DNA of 64,000 nucleotides from Cryptomeria japonica (GCF_030272615.1 NC_081409.1:650352468-650416467); one strand, 5' to 3'; shown: positions 11,130 through 21,855, numbered from the stretch's first letter. Notes: generated by a model not told the origin, from the sequence alone. Numbers and translations: made by a program.

Positions 11130-12760
11130 TATTAATGCCCCATTGTCACTCGATCTCAGAGAAACAAGAAGAAGGAATCACAACCAGAATCAAGTATGAG
11201 TCGTATACTGTCCAATCCTTTTGATGAATATGCGAATATGGGAGAAACAGAGATCACCAACGAACTTCTCCAATAATGTCAAGAAAATACAGCTTTCCAA
11301 AAAAATTTAGAAAGACTTATAGAAACGGATAAGCAAAAATATCTAATCATGCTAACTAGCAAAGGAGTCAATATTCCTGAGGATTTCGACACAGAAAACT
11401 TAAGGAATACAGATAAGAGAATTTCAAGAACAAGAGCGATAAACTAAGCTTATCAAGAACAACGGAGAGAAGAAGAGACACGTGATCAAGAAAATATACG
11501 CAACCAAGATCACACCCATGAACAAGACAACACTCACAAACAAGACCATGCCCACAGTCTGGACAATCTTAATGAACGAGGGGAAGCTCCCCATCAAAGC
11601 ACAAATGCGCCCCTATTTTCTCTTACACAACGACTCCAAACACTCCAAAGACAAATGCAAGACATGCAACAAGGGACCACGGTACGATATTCATTAGATG
11701 ACATTTGTCCTTATCCTTTTGATAGGAGATTGAACATGGTACCTTTTCCCACAAATTCAGATATACCAAAGTATGACAAATAAGATGGTAAGAGTGATCC
11801 CCGTGATCAGGTTCAGGAATTTTGTACCATGTGCTTAGAGTTTTCTCACAACTACACATACTTAATGAGATTATTTCTAAGATGTTTGGGAGGGCAAACA
11901 ATGGAGTGGTTGTCAAAACTCACACCTCCCATCAGATCATTTGATGAGTTGGTGAACAAGTTTATAACATAATACTCGTATAACATCCAACACGCAATCA
12001 CCATGCTAGATGTGTGTAACACGAAACAAAAGAAAAATGAAACATTCATGGTGTTTCTACAACGATGGAGGCGCATGGTATCAAGATATCCACGAGACGT
12101 GCTTGAAAAGGAAAAGATGGAAATCTTCATAGACAATCTAAATAGTGAGATGAGTTATCAACTCAAACTACAATGCATACCATCTTTTGCAAAATTAATA
12201 GGAAATGGTATCCAAGTAGAGGAAGCTTCCATCAAGAAAGGAACATTGAAGTTCTTTAAGGAAGGTGTTAATTCGTCAAACAATAACACCTTTAACAATC
12301 AAGACAATAACAACAATTCGGATAAGTCCAAATTTTGGACAAGGAACAAAAACATTGTTAATGATGGGGTAATCGATGCCAACAATGTGAAGTCTAAACA
12401 ACCAGTGTTGACTTTATCAGGCAATACACCATCCAATAATGATCAAAAAAGTGCTAATCAAGGCACTAATACTACCCATTTAGGTAGATCCTGTATAAAG
12501 AGACACCATGTGCCAAATCTTGGACATAGACTTGACATATGATATACTATTGGGTCATCCATGGATCCATAAAATGTAGGTGGTGCCTTCCACGTACCAT
12601 CAATGGATCAAGTTCCCCTACAATAGACAAGAAATTTCAATATCTGCGGATGATAACCCTTTACAATATTGCAATGCTATGGGAGCAGCTCAAGATAGCC
12701 TAGTTCCACACAACAAGGAGCCCCAAGCTTCCTCAGCATCCAACCATCCTTTTGAATCAA
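11130..12760 (+). pseudogene. Gypsy gag and protease remnant
   Basis: The plus strand encodes a Gypsy retrotransposon gag (nucleocapsid precursor). Readable blocks include DPRDQVQEFCTMCLEFSHN, YLMRLFLRCLGGQTMEWLSK, PIRSFDELVNKFI, YSYNIQHAITMLDVCNTKQK, FMVFLQRWRRMVSRYPRD and MEIFIDNLNSEMSYQLKLQC. In-frame stops occur near 11274, 11445, 11781 and 11970. An Asn-rich stretch follows (about 12270-12440). At about 12510-12760, after a frame change, the end of an aspartic protease region appears (DLTYDILLGHPWIHKM, then VPSTYHQWIKFPYN). No zinc knuckle, RT or integrase is found. Coding passes into the 3' LTR almost at once, showing a large internal deletion. Confidence 0.8.
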
Positions 12761-13560
12761 GTGTCTCATCAAACACTTATGGCTTTGACCATAGTTAGCC
12801 ATTTAACCCTTGCACAAGAGTTTGCCCCTGGGGTAAAAGCTTTATCCATTGGATAACCCTAACCTAACCTTAACCCTTACCTCCTAAGGTAACCTTCATA
12901 TCTTCTCAGGCATTTAATGCTTCTTGCATCTCCTCTCAAGCAACCTCTTGTTGACAATTTTCACCATTTCATTGGTGAGAACTGTAAACATGGATTGATT
13001 AGCTTTCAATCCTAGCCCTTGTTAAGATTATTCAATCTCAACCATCCACTGCCCTATTTTCCCTATAAATAGAGCTCTCATTCTTCATTAACCAGATCTC
13101 CAAGTTTTTATGCATCTACATTACAGCCTAATTTACTAAGCATCTTAGCCTCTCTTTGTTAAAACATCATCATAGCATTTAGAAGTATTTTTCATATCAT
13201 ATAATCTTCATGCTAGGCTGGTATATCATGTTAGGATAATTTATTAATCTTTATCATATCATTATCTTCATCTTAAACTTAATCATCATAGTTTTAACAC
13301 ATCATATAGATCTTAGAATGCATTCATGCATGTAGATCAAATATCATTCATTCTTGGAGTTGTCATTCCTAAGTCATTTGCTCAATGATCTGAGAGCAAA
13401 ATATTGGATTTAGGGATCCTTTGAGATAGAGAACAATGGGACACCCCTTAGGAAGTTGAACTAATTCAATTAATTCATATACTTGCACCAAGAGTCACAT
13501 TGGTATGTGGGTCTTTTGATTTCGATTTATTCATTTTGGTCACCGCATTTCCTGCATACA
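12736..13560 (+). repeat. 3' LTR of the Gypsy element (probably 5'-truncated)
   Basis: This is a close copy of 7330-8143, ending in CATACA at 13560. Its left edge abuts protease coding sequence, and the upstream part of the 5' LTR is not present here. A TATA box lies at 13064-13071. Confidence 0.75.
13064..13071 (+). promoter_or_regulatory. TATA box of the Gypsy 3' LTR
   Basis: TATAAATA in the context CCCTATAAATAGAGCT matches the 5' LTR site at 7646-7653. Confidence 0.55.
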
Positions 13561-14640
13561 GTTTCAATTGATATCTCTTGGTATTTCTCTAGATAGATGT
13601 ATTTAAGATATTTATACTAGTTGCATCCCAAAAGGTGTGAATGTAATTAATATTAACAAAGATGCGGGTGCGATTTAGTAAAGGAAAAGGTGTGTTGGTA
13701 AAAGAGGAGAATATAAGTAACAGAGGCTAGCAATAAAAAAAGGGATGGATCCCAAGAAAAATCACTCCACGACAAAGCAATTAAATATTATAAGTCTGTA
13801 GTGATCTCTTTCTCAAGCAATTGAATATTATATTATAAATTGAGAACTCCAATCATAAGAAGAGGATAAGGGTGGAAGTAAAATAGGGAATACACCTAGA
13901 AGGTACAAGCAACCATTTCCCAAAACACATCAAGCATCAAGAATGATCAGCAACATCAATCAATCCAAGAGGTGATCATCATCGAATCATTCAAATAGAT
14001 CAAATCATTCAAGCATAACAAATCATTCAAAGCAGATCAAGTCATTCAAGCAGATTGAAGAACAAGAAAAATCGTTTCTCATAAGATAGAGAGAAGCAAT
14101 GACAAAGGAGACAATTCCAATTCACCACAATAGAATTTTAGTTTTCTCAAATTATTACTACCAAACCTTTATTCAGTGGTATACTCGATATTTCTGCCAA
14201 TCATTGTCTTATATATGTATACCTGTTGCTTATGCATAATAACTCGAATGCTTAAGTATATGTTCATACGATAGAATATAAGGTGTGCTTGATTGTCTAA
14301 AACCCACCTTTTAGGAAGGTCCTGGGGTGTAAGCAAAAGGGGTATAAGAGGGCTAAGTAGGTTGTCCTAGACTTGACCATAATGGCTCCTAGGACCAAAG
14401 GGCACTTATGTATAAGAGCCAAGGAACCCACTTACGACCTCCGCCCAACTCCACAAGTTGACACTTGTCTTTAGGGAGATAAAACATCGATAGGGAAAGT
14501 AGGTACAAGCTATTAAGCAAGCAAGAGGGTTGCGGTACACATCTACTCTTGGGCTTAATGTAGAAATGGCTTTGGGCAGACCCATCATGTCTCTTCCTCC
14601 AAACCTAATATGATTGTATAATATTATTGATAGTATATGA
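13561..14640. other. Unassigned spacer
   Basis: I recognise no gene or element. At 13980-14056 short tandem-like units built on AAATCATTCAA recur about every 20 bases. The rest is ordinary low-GC sequence up to the TA microsatellite. Confidence 0.5.
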
Positions 14641-14649
14641 ATAGTCATA

Positions 14650-14712
14650 TATATATGTATACATACATGTATACATACATATATACATATATATGTATAT
14701 ATGTATGCATAC

Positions 14713-14793
<81 letters not shown>
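14650..14793. repeat. (TA)n and TATACATACATG microsatellite
   Basis: Mixed TATA/TACATACATG repeats change into a pure AT run (about 14725-14793) that ends exactly where the inverted-repeat element begins. The matching right-hand microsatellite is at 20460-20482. Confidence 0.9.
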
Positions 14794-14795
<2 letters not shown>

Positions 14796-14841
14796 TAAGT
14801 GCACAAAGATGGTGGTCAAAAAGGGGGGTATAAGTGGACAC
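14794..14841 (+). repeat. Left terminal inverted repeat
   Basis: It starts GGTAAGTGCACAAAGATGG and ends AAGTGGACAC. Compared with the right end it has an insertion of about ten bases (a GGGGGGTAT-like run) between the two conserved blocks. Confidence 0.75.
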
Positions 14842-15654
14842 TTTTTTTCTGAAATTAAGTGAACCTGAATTTGGAGGCAAAATTTGAATGTCATCCACTC
14901 AAGATATAAAGATAATCAAAGAACAAATATTGTAGTACTCTGAATCTAGTTTCCAAACTACTAAACTTTTTCAAAATTGGATAAGATTAAGAGGGTCAAA
15001 TCCTTCGCGCACGAAAAATAGACCCTAATTTTTTCAGAAAAACATAACTTAGTGTCTATCGTGTGCATCAAAAAAGTCATATTTAGATTTAGTATTTTGA
15101 AAAACCCTTTGGCAGAAAGATAGATAAGAGTGAGCACTAGAAGATGTGTATTTTTTTGTAATTTTTTGTTGAGTATTTGTTTTTTTAATGATTTTTTCGA
15201 TCGAGCACATCCTGAAAATTAGGTACCTGTTCATGCGCGAAGCATAAAGTTGCACTAAAAAAATCGAAAATGCAATTTTTTTTTTTTAAATTGTAAAGAA
15301 TCAAGTTCACTACAATAATATATAAAAAAAATTAAATTTGGATAATTATATCAAAAGTTATTAAAAAAATGGTGCACGTATGTCTGTGAGAACTATGGAG
15401 ACACTGGTAAAAGAAATTCAATAATAATATGTTATTGTTGTTCAAATTTTTTAAAAATTATATGGTTAGAAAGCTCAGAAAATGGGTGAAAATATGGTAG
15501 AAATTTTAGAAATACCCACATGATGATGTGTGAACCTGATGATAACAAAGTTGAAAAACTAAGTGATAAAATAAAACATGCCAAAAAGGAGGGAAATGGA
15601 GGGAAATCAAACTTCCAAACCGTAGCTTTGTCATCCAGGTCTATTTCGAAGCCT

Positions 15655-15850
15655 AAACAGACAAAAGCACGTACGGGGTACCTATGGTATAAAAAACGTG
15701 TACGAGGTACTTATGGTGTAAGAAGCGCGTAAGTTCTATCTTAACTATAAAAAGTGTGTACACGCTATTTTTAGTATTAAAAGCACATACGTGCTATTTG
15801 TACTATAAAAAGCGCGTACGTGCTATTTTTACTATAAATAGCACGTATGA
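15655..15850 (+). repeat. Subterminal tandem repeats with GCGCGTACGTGC core
   Basis: About six imperfect units of roughly 30 bases alternate ACTATAAAAAGC with CGTACGTGCTATTTTT. They lie about 0.9 kb inside the left end. The CGTACG core is also the centre of the palindromic repeats near the right end (20225-20320). Confidence 0.7.
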
Positions 15851-15874
15851 GCTAAGCTTGTTTAAATTTTGGGA

Positions 15875-15961
15875 GTGTGTATATATATATGTGTGTGTGT
15901 GTGTGTATACATATAATATATAATTTATATATAATATAAAAAATTAAAAATATATAATATT

Positions 15962-15993
<32 letters not shown>

Positions 15994-16090
15994 ATATTTA
16001 TATATATATATGTATATATATATATATAATATTTATATATATATATATATATGTATATAATAATATATAATATATTAAAAATATATACAC
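15875..16090. repeat. AT/GT microsatellites
   Basis: A (TG)n run is followed by several (TA)n runs, each broken by the word ATAATATTTATA. This is low-complexity DNA with no coding content. Confidence 0.85.
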
Positions 16091-16109
16091 ACATATGTGT
16101 GTGTATGTG

Positions 16110-16242
16110 TATTGTCTCCCTCTCTCCCCCTCTCAAGCGCATACAAGGTGCCTCCCTCCCTCACTCCCTCCCCCCCCCCCCTTCTCCCTTCCTCCATACC
16201 CCATCTCTCTCTCTCTCCCCCCCCTCTCCCTTCCTCCATACC

Positions 16243-16287
<45 letters not shown>

Positions 16288-16295
16288 ATATATCT
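16110..16295. repeat. Pyrimidine-rich CT tract
   Basis: The plus strand is almost purely C and T for about 180 bases, ending in a (CT)n run. Two copies of a CCTTCCTCCATACCCCATCT unit lie inside. The opposite asymmetry (GA on the plus strand) occurs at 18250-19120. Confidence 0.85.
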
Positions 16296-16439
16296 TCTTT
16301 TTGTTTGCATATATATAAGGTGATAAGAAGATTGACAAGGTGGTCAGTTTTTTTTTGGTTTTTTTAAGATAGGATATAAAGTAGAACGTTTCAAGAAAAT
16401 GAACGTATTGGTTTCTTTGGATTGTGTGGATGTATTGGT

Positions 16440-18245
16440 TGGATAATATTTATGGGTTGTATGGTGTACTAAGGGGTCATATGGTGTATTATGACCCCTT
16501 AGGTGTCGTTATGGGTCATATGGTGTTCTATGATCCCTTAGGACACCATATGACCCCTTAGGACTCCATATGGTGTCGTTATGGGTCATATGGTGTCCTA
16601 AAGGGTCATATGGTATTCTATGACCTCTTAGGATACCATATGATCCCTTACATGTCATTAGAGGTCATATTGTTTCCTAAGAGGTCATATGGTGTCCTAT
16701 GACCCCCTAGGACACCATATGACCCCTTAACACACCATACAACACATAACGACACCATATGGTGTCCTAAGGGGTCATAGGATGCCATATGACTCCACAA
16801 GACACCATACAATCCATAACAACACCATATGGTGTCCTAAAGGGTCATTTGGTGTTTTATGACCCCTTATGACACTATTTGGTGTCATTATAGGTCCTAT
16901 GGTGTGCTAAGGGATCATATAGTGTCCTATGACACCTTAGGATACCATATGAGCCCTTAGATGTTGTTAGGGGTCGTATTGTGTTCTAAGGGTCATATGG
17001 TGTCCTATGACCTATTAGGACACCATATGGTATTGTTATGTGTCTTATGTTGTCGTATGACCCCTAGGACACCTTATGACCACTTAGGACACCATATGGT
17101 GTCATTAGGGGTCATATGGTGTCCTAAGGGGTCATATGGTCTCCTACGACCCCTTAGGAGACTATTTGACCCCTTAGGACTCCATATGGTGTCATTATGG
17201 GTCGTATGGTGTCCTAAGAGGTCATATAGTGTTTTATGACCCCTTAGGACACCATTTGGTGTCATTATGGGTTATATGGTGTGCTAAGGGGTCATATGGT
17301 GTCGTATGACCCCTTAGAACTCCATATGACCTCTTACGTGTCGTTATGGGTCATATGGTGTCCTAACGGGTCATATGGTGTTCTATGATCCCTTAGGACT
17401 CCATATGGTGTCATCATGGGTCGTATGGTGTCCTAAAGGGTCATATGGTATTCTATGACCTCCTAGGACACCATATGATCCCTTGGGTGTCACTAGAGGT
17501 CATATTATTTCCTAAGAGGTCATATTGTTAGGACACCATATGACCCCTTAAGACACCATATGACCCATAACGGCATCATATGATGTCCTAAGGGGTCATA
17601 GGATGCCATATGACCCCTCGAGATACCATACGACCCATAACACCACCATATGATGCCCAAAAGGGTCATACGGTGTTCTATGACCCCTTAGGACACTATT
17701 TGGCATCATTATAGGTCCTATGGTATTCTAAGGGATCATATAGTGTCATATGACCCCTTAGATGTTGTTAGGGGTCGTATTGTGTTCTAAGGGTCATATG
17801 GTGTCCAATGACCCATTAGACACCATATGGTATCGTTATGTATCTTACGATGTCGTATGACCTCTAGGACACCTTATGACCACTTAGGACACCATATGGT
17901 GTTATTAGGGGTCATATGGTGTCCTAAGGGGTCATATGGTCTCCTACAACCCCTTAGGATACTATTTGACCCCTTAAGACTCCATATGGTGTTGTTATCG
18001 ATCGTATGGTGTCCTAAAAGGTCATATAGTGTTTTATGACCCCTTAGGATACCATTTGGTGTGATTATGGGTCGTATGGTGTGCTAAGGGGTCATATGGT
18101 GTCTTATGACCCCTTAGGACTCCATATGACCTCTTATGTGTCATTATGGGTCATATGGTGTCCTGAGGAGTCATATGGTGTCCTATGGCCCCTTAGGACA
18201 CATGCATGGATCCCTAGGATACCATATGACCCCTAAGAATACCTT
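16440..18245. repeat. Palindromic satellite of GGTCATATGGTGTCC units
   Basis: About 1.8 kb is built from the word GGTCATATGGTGTCCTAAGG and its reverse complement CCTTAGGACACCATATGACC in alternating orientation, with point variation. The array has a higher-order period of about 801 bases: the segment starting ATGTTGTTAGGGGTCG at 16961 recurs at 17762 with the same order of variants. Open frames across it are by-products of the repeat. Single strands could fold into many hairpins. Confidence 0.9.
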
Positions 18246-18249
18246 TTGA

Positions 18250-19120
18250 CCCTAAAGAGGGGGAGGAGAGGGAGGCAATGGAAGAGAGATACACCAAAGA
18301 GAGGAGGAGAGTGAGATAGAGACTAAGAGGGAGAGACAAGAGATAAATGAGAGAGAGAGAGGGGGGGGGAGGTATAGAGAGATCTAAGAGGTGGATAGAG
18401 GGATTGGGAGAGAAAGAGAGACCTAAGAGGTAAAGGGAGGAAAGGTGAGAGAGAGAAAGAGAGGGTGAGAGATAGAGAGAGTCTGAGTGAGAGGGAGGAA
18501 GGGGTGGAAGGATATTACAAGAGACTAGAGAGAGAGGTGCGAAGAGAGGGAGAGAGTGAGAAAGAGAGGTAATGAGAAAGGGAGAGAGGGAGGGAGAGGC
18601 GAGAGGGAGAGAATGAGAGAGAGACACCTAAGAGAAGGAGAGAGTGAGATAAAGAGAACGAGGATGAGAGGGAGAGACTTCAGAGATAAAAAATGGGAGA
18701 GAGAGAGGGAGAGAGTGGGAAAAAGATACACTTGAGAGAGGAGGAGAGTGAGATAGAGAGATAGAGGAACATAGGGAGAGAGACTTAAGAGAGAAAGAAT
18801 GGGGGAGAGAGAGAGAGAGAGAGGGGGGGAGGTTGATAGCCAAAGATGTGATAGAGAGAAGGAGAGAGACTTGAGAGAAAGAGAAATGGAGCGAGAGGGG
18901 GAGAGAGAAAGAGAGTTAGAGGGAAAGAAATACTTGACAAAGGAAGAGAAAGGGAGGAGGAGGGAAAGGGAGAGCATGAGAGAGAGAGATACTTAAGAGA
19001 GGGGAAGAGAGTGAGAGATAAAGATATTTGAGAGAGAGAGAGAGAAAGAGAGGGATATATGAAAGAGAGAAAGAGGGTGAGGGAGATGAGAAAGAGACAT
19101 AAAGATACCCGAGAGAGGGA
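18250..19120. repeat. Purine-rich GA tract
   Basis: Almost 900 bases of the plus strand are G and A, with irregular GAGAGA runs and short interruptions such as ACTTAAGAGAG. Long translated frames on either strand are low-complexity artefacts. Confidence 0.9.
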
Positions 19121-19139
19121 CAATGATAACTTTAAGAAA

Positions 19140-20220
19140 CCCCCTTTCAAAAAATTGCATAAAATCTTGGCGAATATTTAATTTTTTCTAAAAATGATAA
19201 TAATGTTTATTGGTGAATCTTTCCTTTTTATTAAAAAAATAATAATTTTATTGGCGAATTCATTTTTATCAATTTTTTTGGTAGAAAATATTGGCGAATA
19301 TTGGAAAATAATCATTGTATGCATTAATTACTATTGCATTTCCTTTCATTTAAAAATAAACTTTTATAAAAAAGTAAAGGCATGAAGGTTGAAATTACTT
19401 TATTTGATTTCTACCATTAACTTAAAATAATCTAATAGCCCTCTTTCTATTTTGTGAGATAAAATTTACAAACAATTTGTAATACTCATGGGGCCAAAAA
19501 TTGCTTTTAGACCATTGGTTTTCATTGAAGTCAACAATTCAAAAGCAATTTTAAACCCCACAAACAAAATATTGTTGATATAACCCTAAAGTAACTAATA
19601 ATTATGATATATTATTGGTGAATTAATTTGGATTTCTACAATAAATTATAAAATGTTGGCGAATTTGATCCAATCATGTATCAAATATTGCGGCGAATCT
19701 TTAAGTTAAAAAAATTAATAAAATAAATTCTCTCACGATTTAAATAACATTAAAATAAAAATTTGTAAAAAAGTGGCGATTTGGGTCACCTTAAAAGTTG
19801 AAATTATTAGTCAAATTTGATTCCTGAATTTAAAAAAATAGCCAATTGGCGAATATTAGCCACTAAAGTTTTCACTGGAGAGGGAAGAAATTAGAGGGAG
19901 ATGCCTAAGAGACAAAAAGGTAGGGGTTAAGGAAGAGAGGGGGAATGTAGAGAAGAGATGAGAGACATAATGCTGATATGAGCATGCTAATTACTGAAAT
20001 TTGACTAAGTCTGAAATTTATAAGAATACTCAAAAAACTAGAATCTGCATTATAACTCTTTTAGAGATCTGGAACCACTCTCAAACATCCTGACAATATA
20101 TACATAAAATATAACTTAAAGTATAAGTGACATTTCACTTATACTTAAATGTTATATTTTATGTATATATCCTACTGAAAAACCTAATGGAATGTAAGTG
20201 AATTGCATTTTATTGACAGA
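19140..20220. other. AT-rich part of the TIR element with recurring TTGGCGAAT
   Basis: No gene is seen. The word TTGGCGAAT or close variants recurs at least six times between 19168 and 19860. A hairpin-forming pair around 20100-20165 (ATATACATAAAATATAAC and its complement) is also visible. Confidence 0.55.
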
Positions 20221-20224
20221 CAGA

Positions 20225-20320
20225 ACCCTGTACGCGGTTTTAGTTTTTAAACCGCGTACGCGGTTAGTATTCTTTAAACCGCGTACGCGGTTAGTATGTT
20301 TTAAACCGTGCATGCAGTTT
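20225..20320. repeat. Palindromic 27-bp repeats near right end
   Basis: The 16-base perfect palindrome AACCGCGTACGCGGTT occurs at 20250-20265 and 20277-20292, with diverged copies on either side. It lies about 165-230 bases inside the right terminal repeat. Position and symmetry resemble subterminal protein-binding sites of DNA transposons. Confidence 0.75.
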
Positions 20321-20420
20321 AGCTTTGGTTAGGCTCAGCAAAACGAGCCTAAACGCGTACGGGGTTTTTTAAATTTGAAATACCCCGTGCGTGTTTTGGT
20401 GTTTTTCATGTTTTTTTTTT

Positions 20421-20458
20421 GTGTCCACTTTTCTGACCACCATCTTTGTGCACTTACC
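20421..20458 (-). repeat. Right terminal inverted repeat
   Basis: GTGTCCACTTTTCTGACCAC followed by CATCTTTGTGCACTTACC is the reverse complement of the left end. The (TA)n run begins immediately after. Confidence 0.75.
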
Positions 20459-20480
20459 CATATATATATATATATATATA

Positions 20481-20696
20481 TAGGTGGCTATTGATACATG
20501 TGAAATTTATTAATGGGCTTTTTAGTTTTTTTTAAATTTCTTTAAAGTAAGTAATTGGGGGGTTGGGTGTGCAAGAACTGAATGACTATTTGAACATGGA
20601 CGATAACTAGTGCTCTTCCCCTAGTCCAAGACAGTGCCTTATGCCATATAATGTATTCTTCCTAATTTGCCCTAAAATCACAATTGCAACAAATTA

Positions 20697-20727
<31 letters not shown>

Positions 20728-21114
20728 GCTGAATTCAAATCTAGGATTGTGTTGTTTACAAAGATATTTACTTGTTAAGATGTAACCCTAACCCTAATTT
20801 GTTGCAATTGTGATATATATATATATATATAGCTGAATTCAAATCTAGGATTGTGTTGTTTACAAAGATATTCACTTGTTAAGATGTAACCCTAACCCTA
20901 ATTTGTTGCAATTGTGATTTTAGGGCAAATTAGGAAGAATACATTATATGGCATAAGGCACTGTCCTGGACTAGGGGAAGAGCACTAGTTATCGTCCATG
21001 TTCAAATAGTCATTTAGTTCTTGCACACCCAACCCCCCAATTACTTACTTTAAAGAAATTTAAAAAAAACTAAAAAGCCCATTAATAAATTTCACATGTA
21101 TCAATAGCCACCTA
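20481..21114. mobile_element. Foldback element with about 222-bp inverted arms and TA flanks
   Basis: The left arm (20481-20703) and right arm (20893-21114) are near-perfect reverse complements. The outer ends read TA-GGTGGCTATTGATACATG and CATGTATCAATAGCCACC-TA, suggesting a TA target duplication. The roughly 190-base centre contains a (TA)n run and two direct copies of a unit that starts TAGCTGAATTCAAATCTAGG; the second copy runs into the right arm. No protein is encoded. Transcripts would form one very long hairpin. It is separated from the neighbouring TIR element only by the TA microsatellite. Confidence 0.85.
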
Positions 21115-21855
21115 ATTTTTAGCATTTTTGGACCATAATTGGCCTATTTGTGCACCTTTATTGGTACCATAGCACGCAACTATTGGAGCATTTATGCATA
21201 AGTTTTGGCAATTTTAAGTACATAGTTATTGGAGCATCTTTAAACAAGTATGAGACAACACTCTGAAATGTGTGTGCACAAAATTAGCTTTACAACTACT
21301 ATATGCTTCTCCTAAGAGGTGTTTCTCAAATGAGAATATAAAACAAAGGTTCAAAAACACGAGGAGGATGCAGACAAGTGGTAGCATTAGTTGGTTTGTA
21401 CCTCTGCATTGGCGCAACGATGACAATGGATGTTTTAAATGTGAATGCGTGTAGTATAGCAAGCCTTGTGAATAGCAGTACAAAATTGGCTACGGTGATC
21501 ACTCCATCTAGACGCAACCTGCACTTGATTAATAGATTCACAAAATTGGCTACGGTGATCACTCCATCTAAACGCAACCTGCACTTAATTAATAGCGTGC
21601 CTTCCACGCTGTACAGAGATTACTAAACTAGGGTTTCTCAAACACACCGATTGCTTTGCGACAGAAAAATCTACAGATAAGGAGGAGCAAGGAAACTTTG
21701 CTACGGTTCTTTGTACTTGTTTGTATTCGTTATATGTTTGTATTTGTTTGAAGAACTTTTATATCTCTAAGTTATCTAACTTTGGAAAAAAATATAAACT
21801 GTAATTTTCTGTTGTCTAGAGAATATCATTGAGAGGGAAGATGGGGATTCCTTAC
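21115..21855. other. Region downstream of the MADS exon, possibly its intron
   Basis: No further MADS exon (I, K or C domain) is recognised here. If the MADS exon is live, this would be the start of its first intron, running towards lower coordinates. Confidence 0.4.
21481..21600. repeat. Exact 60-bp tandem duplication
   Basis: Two 60-base units starting CAAAATTGGCTACGGTGATC follow each other directly (21481-21540 and 21541-21600) with only a few differences. This indicates a recent duplication. Confidence 0.9.

Larger units (their letters stand above)
7290..13560 (+). mobile_element. Gypsy-type LTR retrotransposon, internally deleted (gag and protease remnant only)
   Basis: Two long similar direct repeats (about 7330-8143 and 12736-13560) flank a leader and a gag gene with part of the protease. 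Reverse transcriptase, RNase H and integrase are absent: the protease-end coding passes into the 3' LTR within a few dozen bases, so pol and probably the first part of the 3' LTR have been deleted. The LTRs end in CATACA and the 5' LTR is followed by a primer-binding-like site. Homology to a reversed LTR at about 62.3-62.5 kb suggests the 5' LTR begins upstream of 7290, so its left edge is approximate. I could not find matching target-site duplications. The element cannot move on its own. Confidence 0.8.
14794..20458. mobile_element. Non-autonomous TIR element of about 5.67 kb embedded in (TA)n
   Basis: The ends are inverted copies of one another: GGTAAGTGCACAAAGATGG at the left and its reverse complement CCATCTTTGTGCACTTACC at the right. 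The similarity extends through GTGGTCA and GTGGACAC to about 39-48 bases. Both ends abut TA dinucleotide runs, so a TA target duplication or microsatellite-directed insertion is likely. No transposase or other domain is visible inside. The interior is a string of simple and tandem repeats: subterminal repeats, AT runs, a CT tract, a palindromic satellite, a GA tract and palindromic 27-bp repeats. The rice Micron elements are known to sit in (TA)n, but I cannot say this is related. It could also be an old DNA transposon whose coding part was replaced by satellite. Confidence 0.65.

Noticed and set aside
14406-14898. Frames rich in Ile and Tyr across the TA microsatellite
   Set aside because: They are pure translations of TA repeats.
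16961-18039. Open frames of 60-92 codons across the palindromic satellite, with similar proteins at 16961 and 17827
   Set aside because: The protein similarity is a by-product of the 801-base DNA repeat, and the residues only mirror the repeat word. No domain or initiation context is present.
18214-19150. Long Ser/Leu/Pro-rich frames up to 150 codons on the minus strand
   Set aside because: They are translations of the GA/CT low-complexity tract and overlap each other in several frames.
20780-20905. Telomere-like AACCCTAACCCTAA
   Set aside because: Only two units occur, each inside the duplicated loop of the foldback element; this is not a telomeric array.
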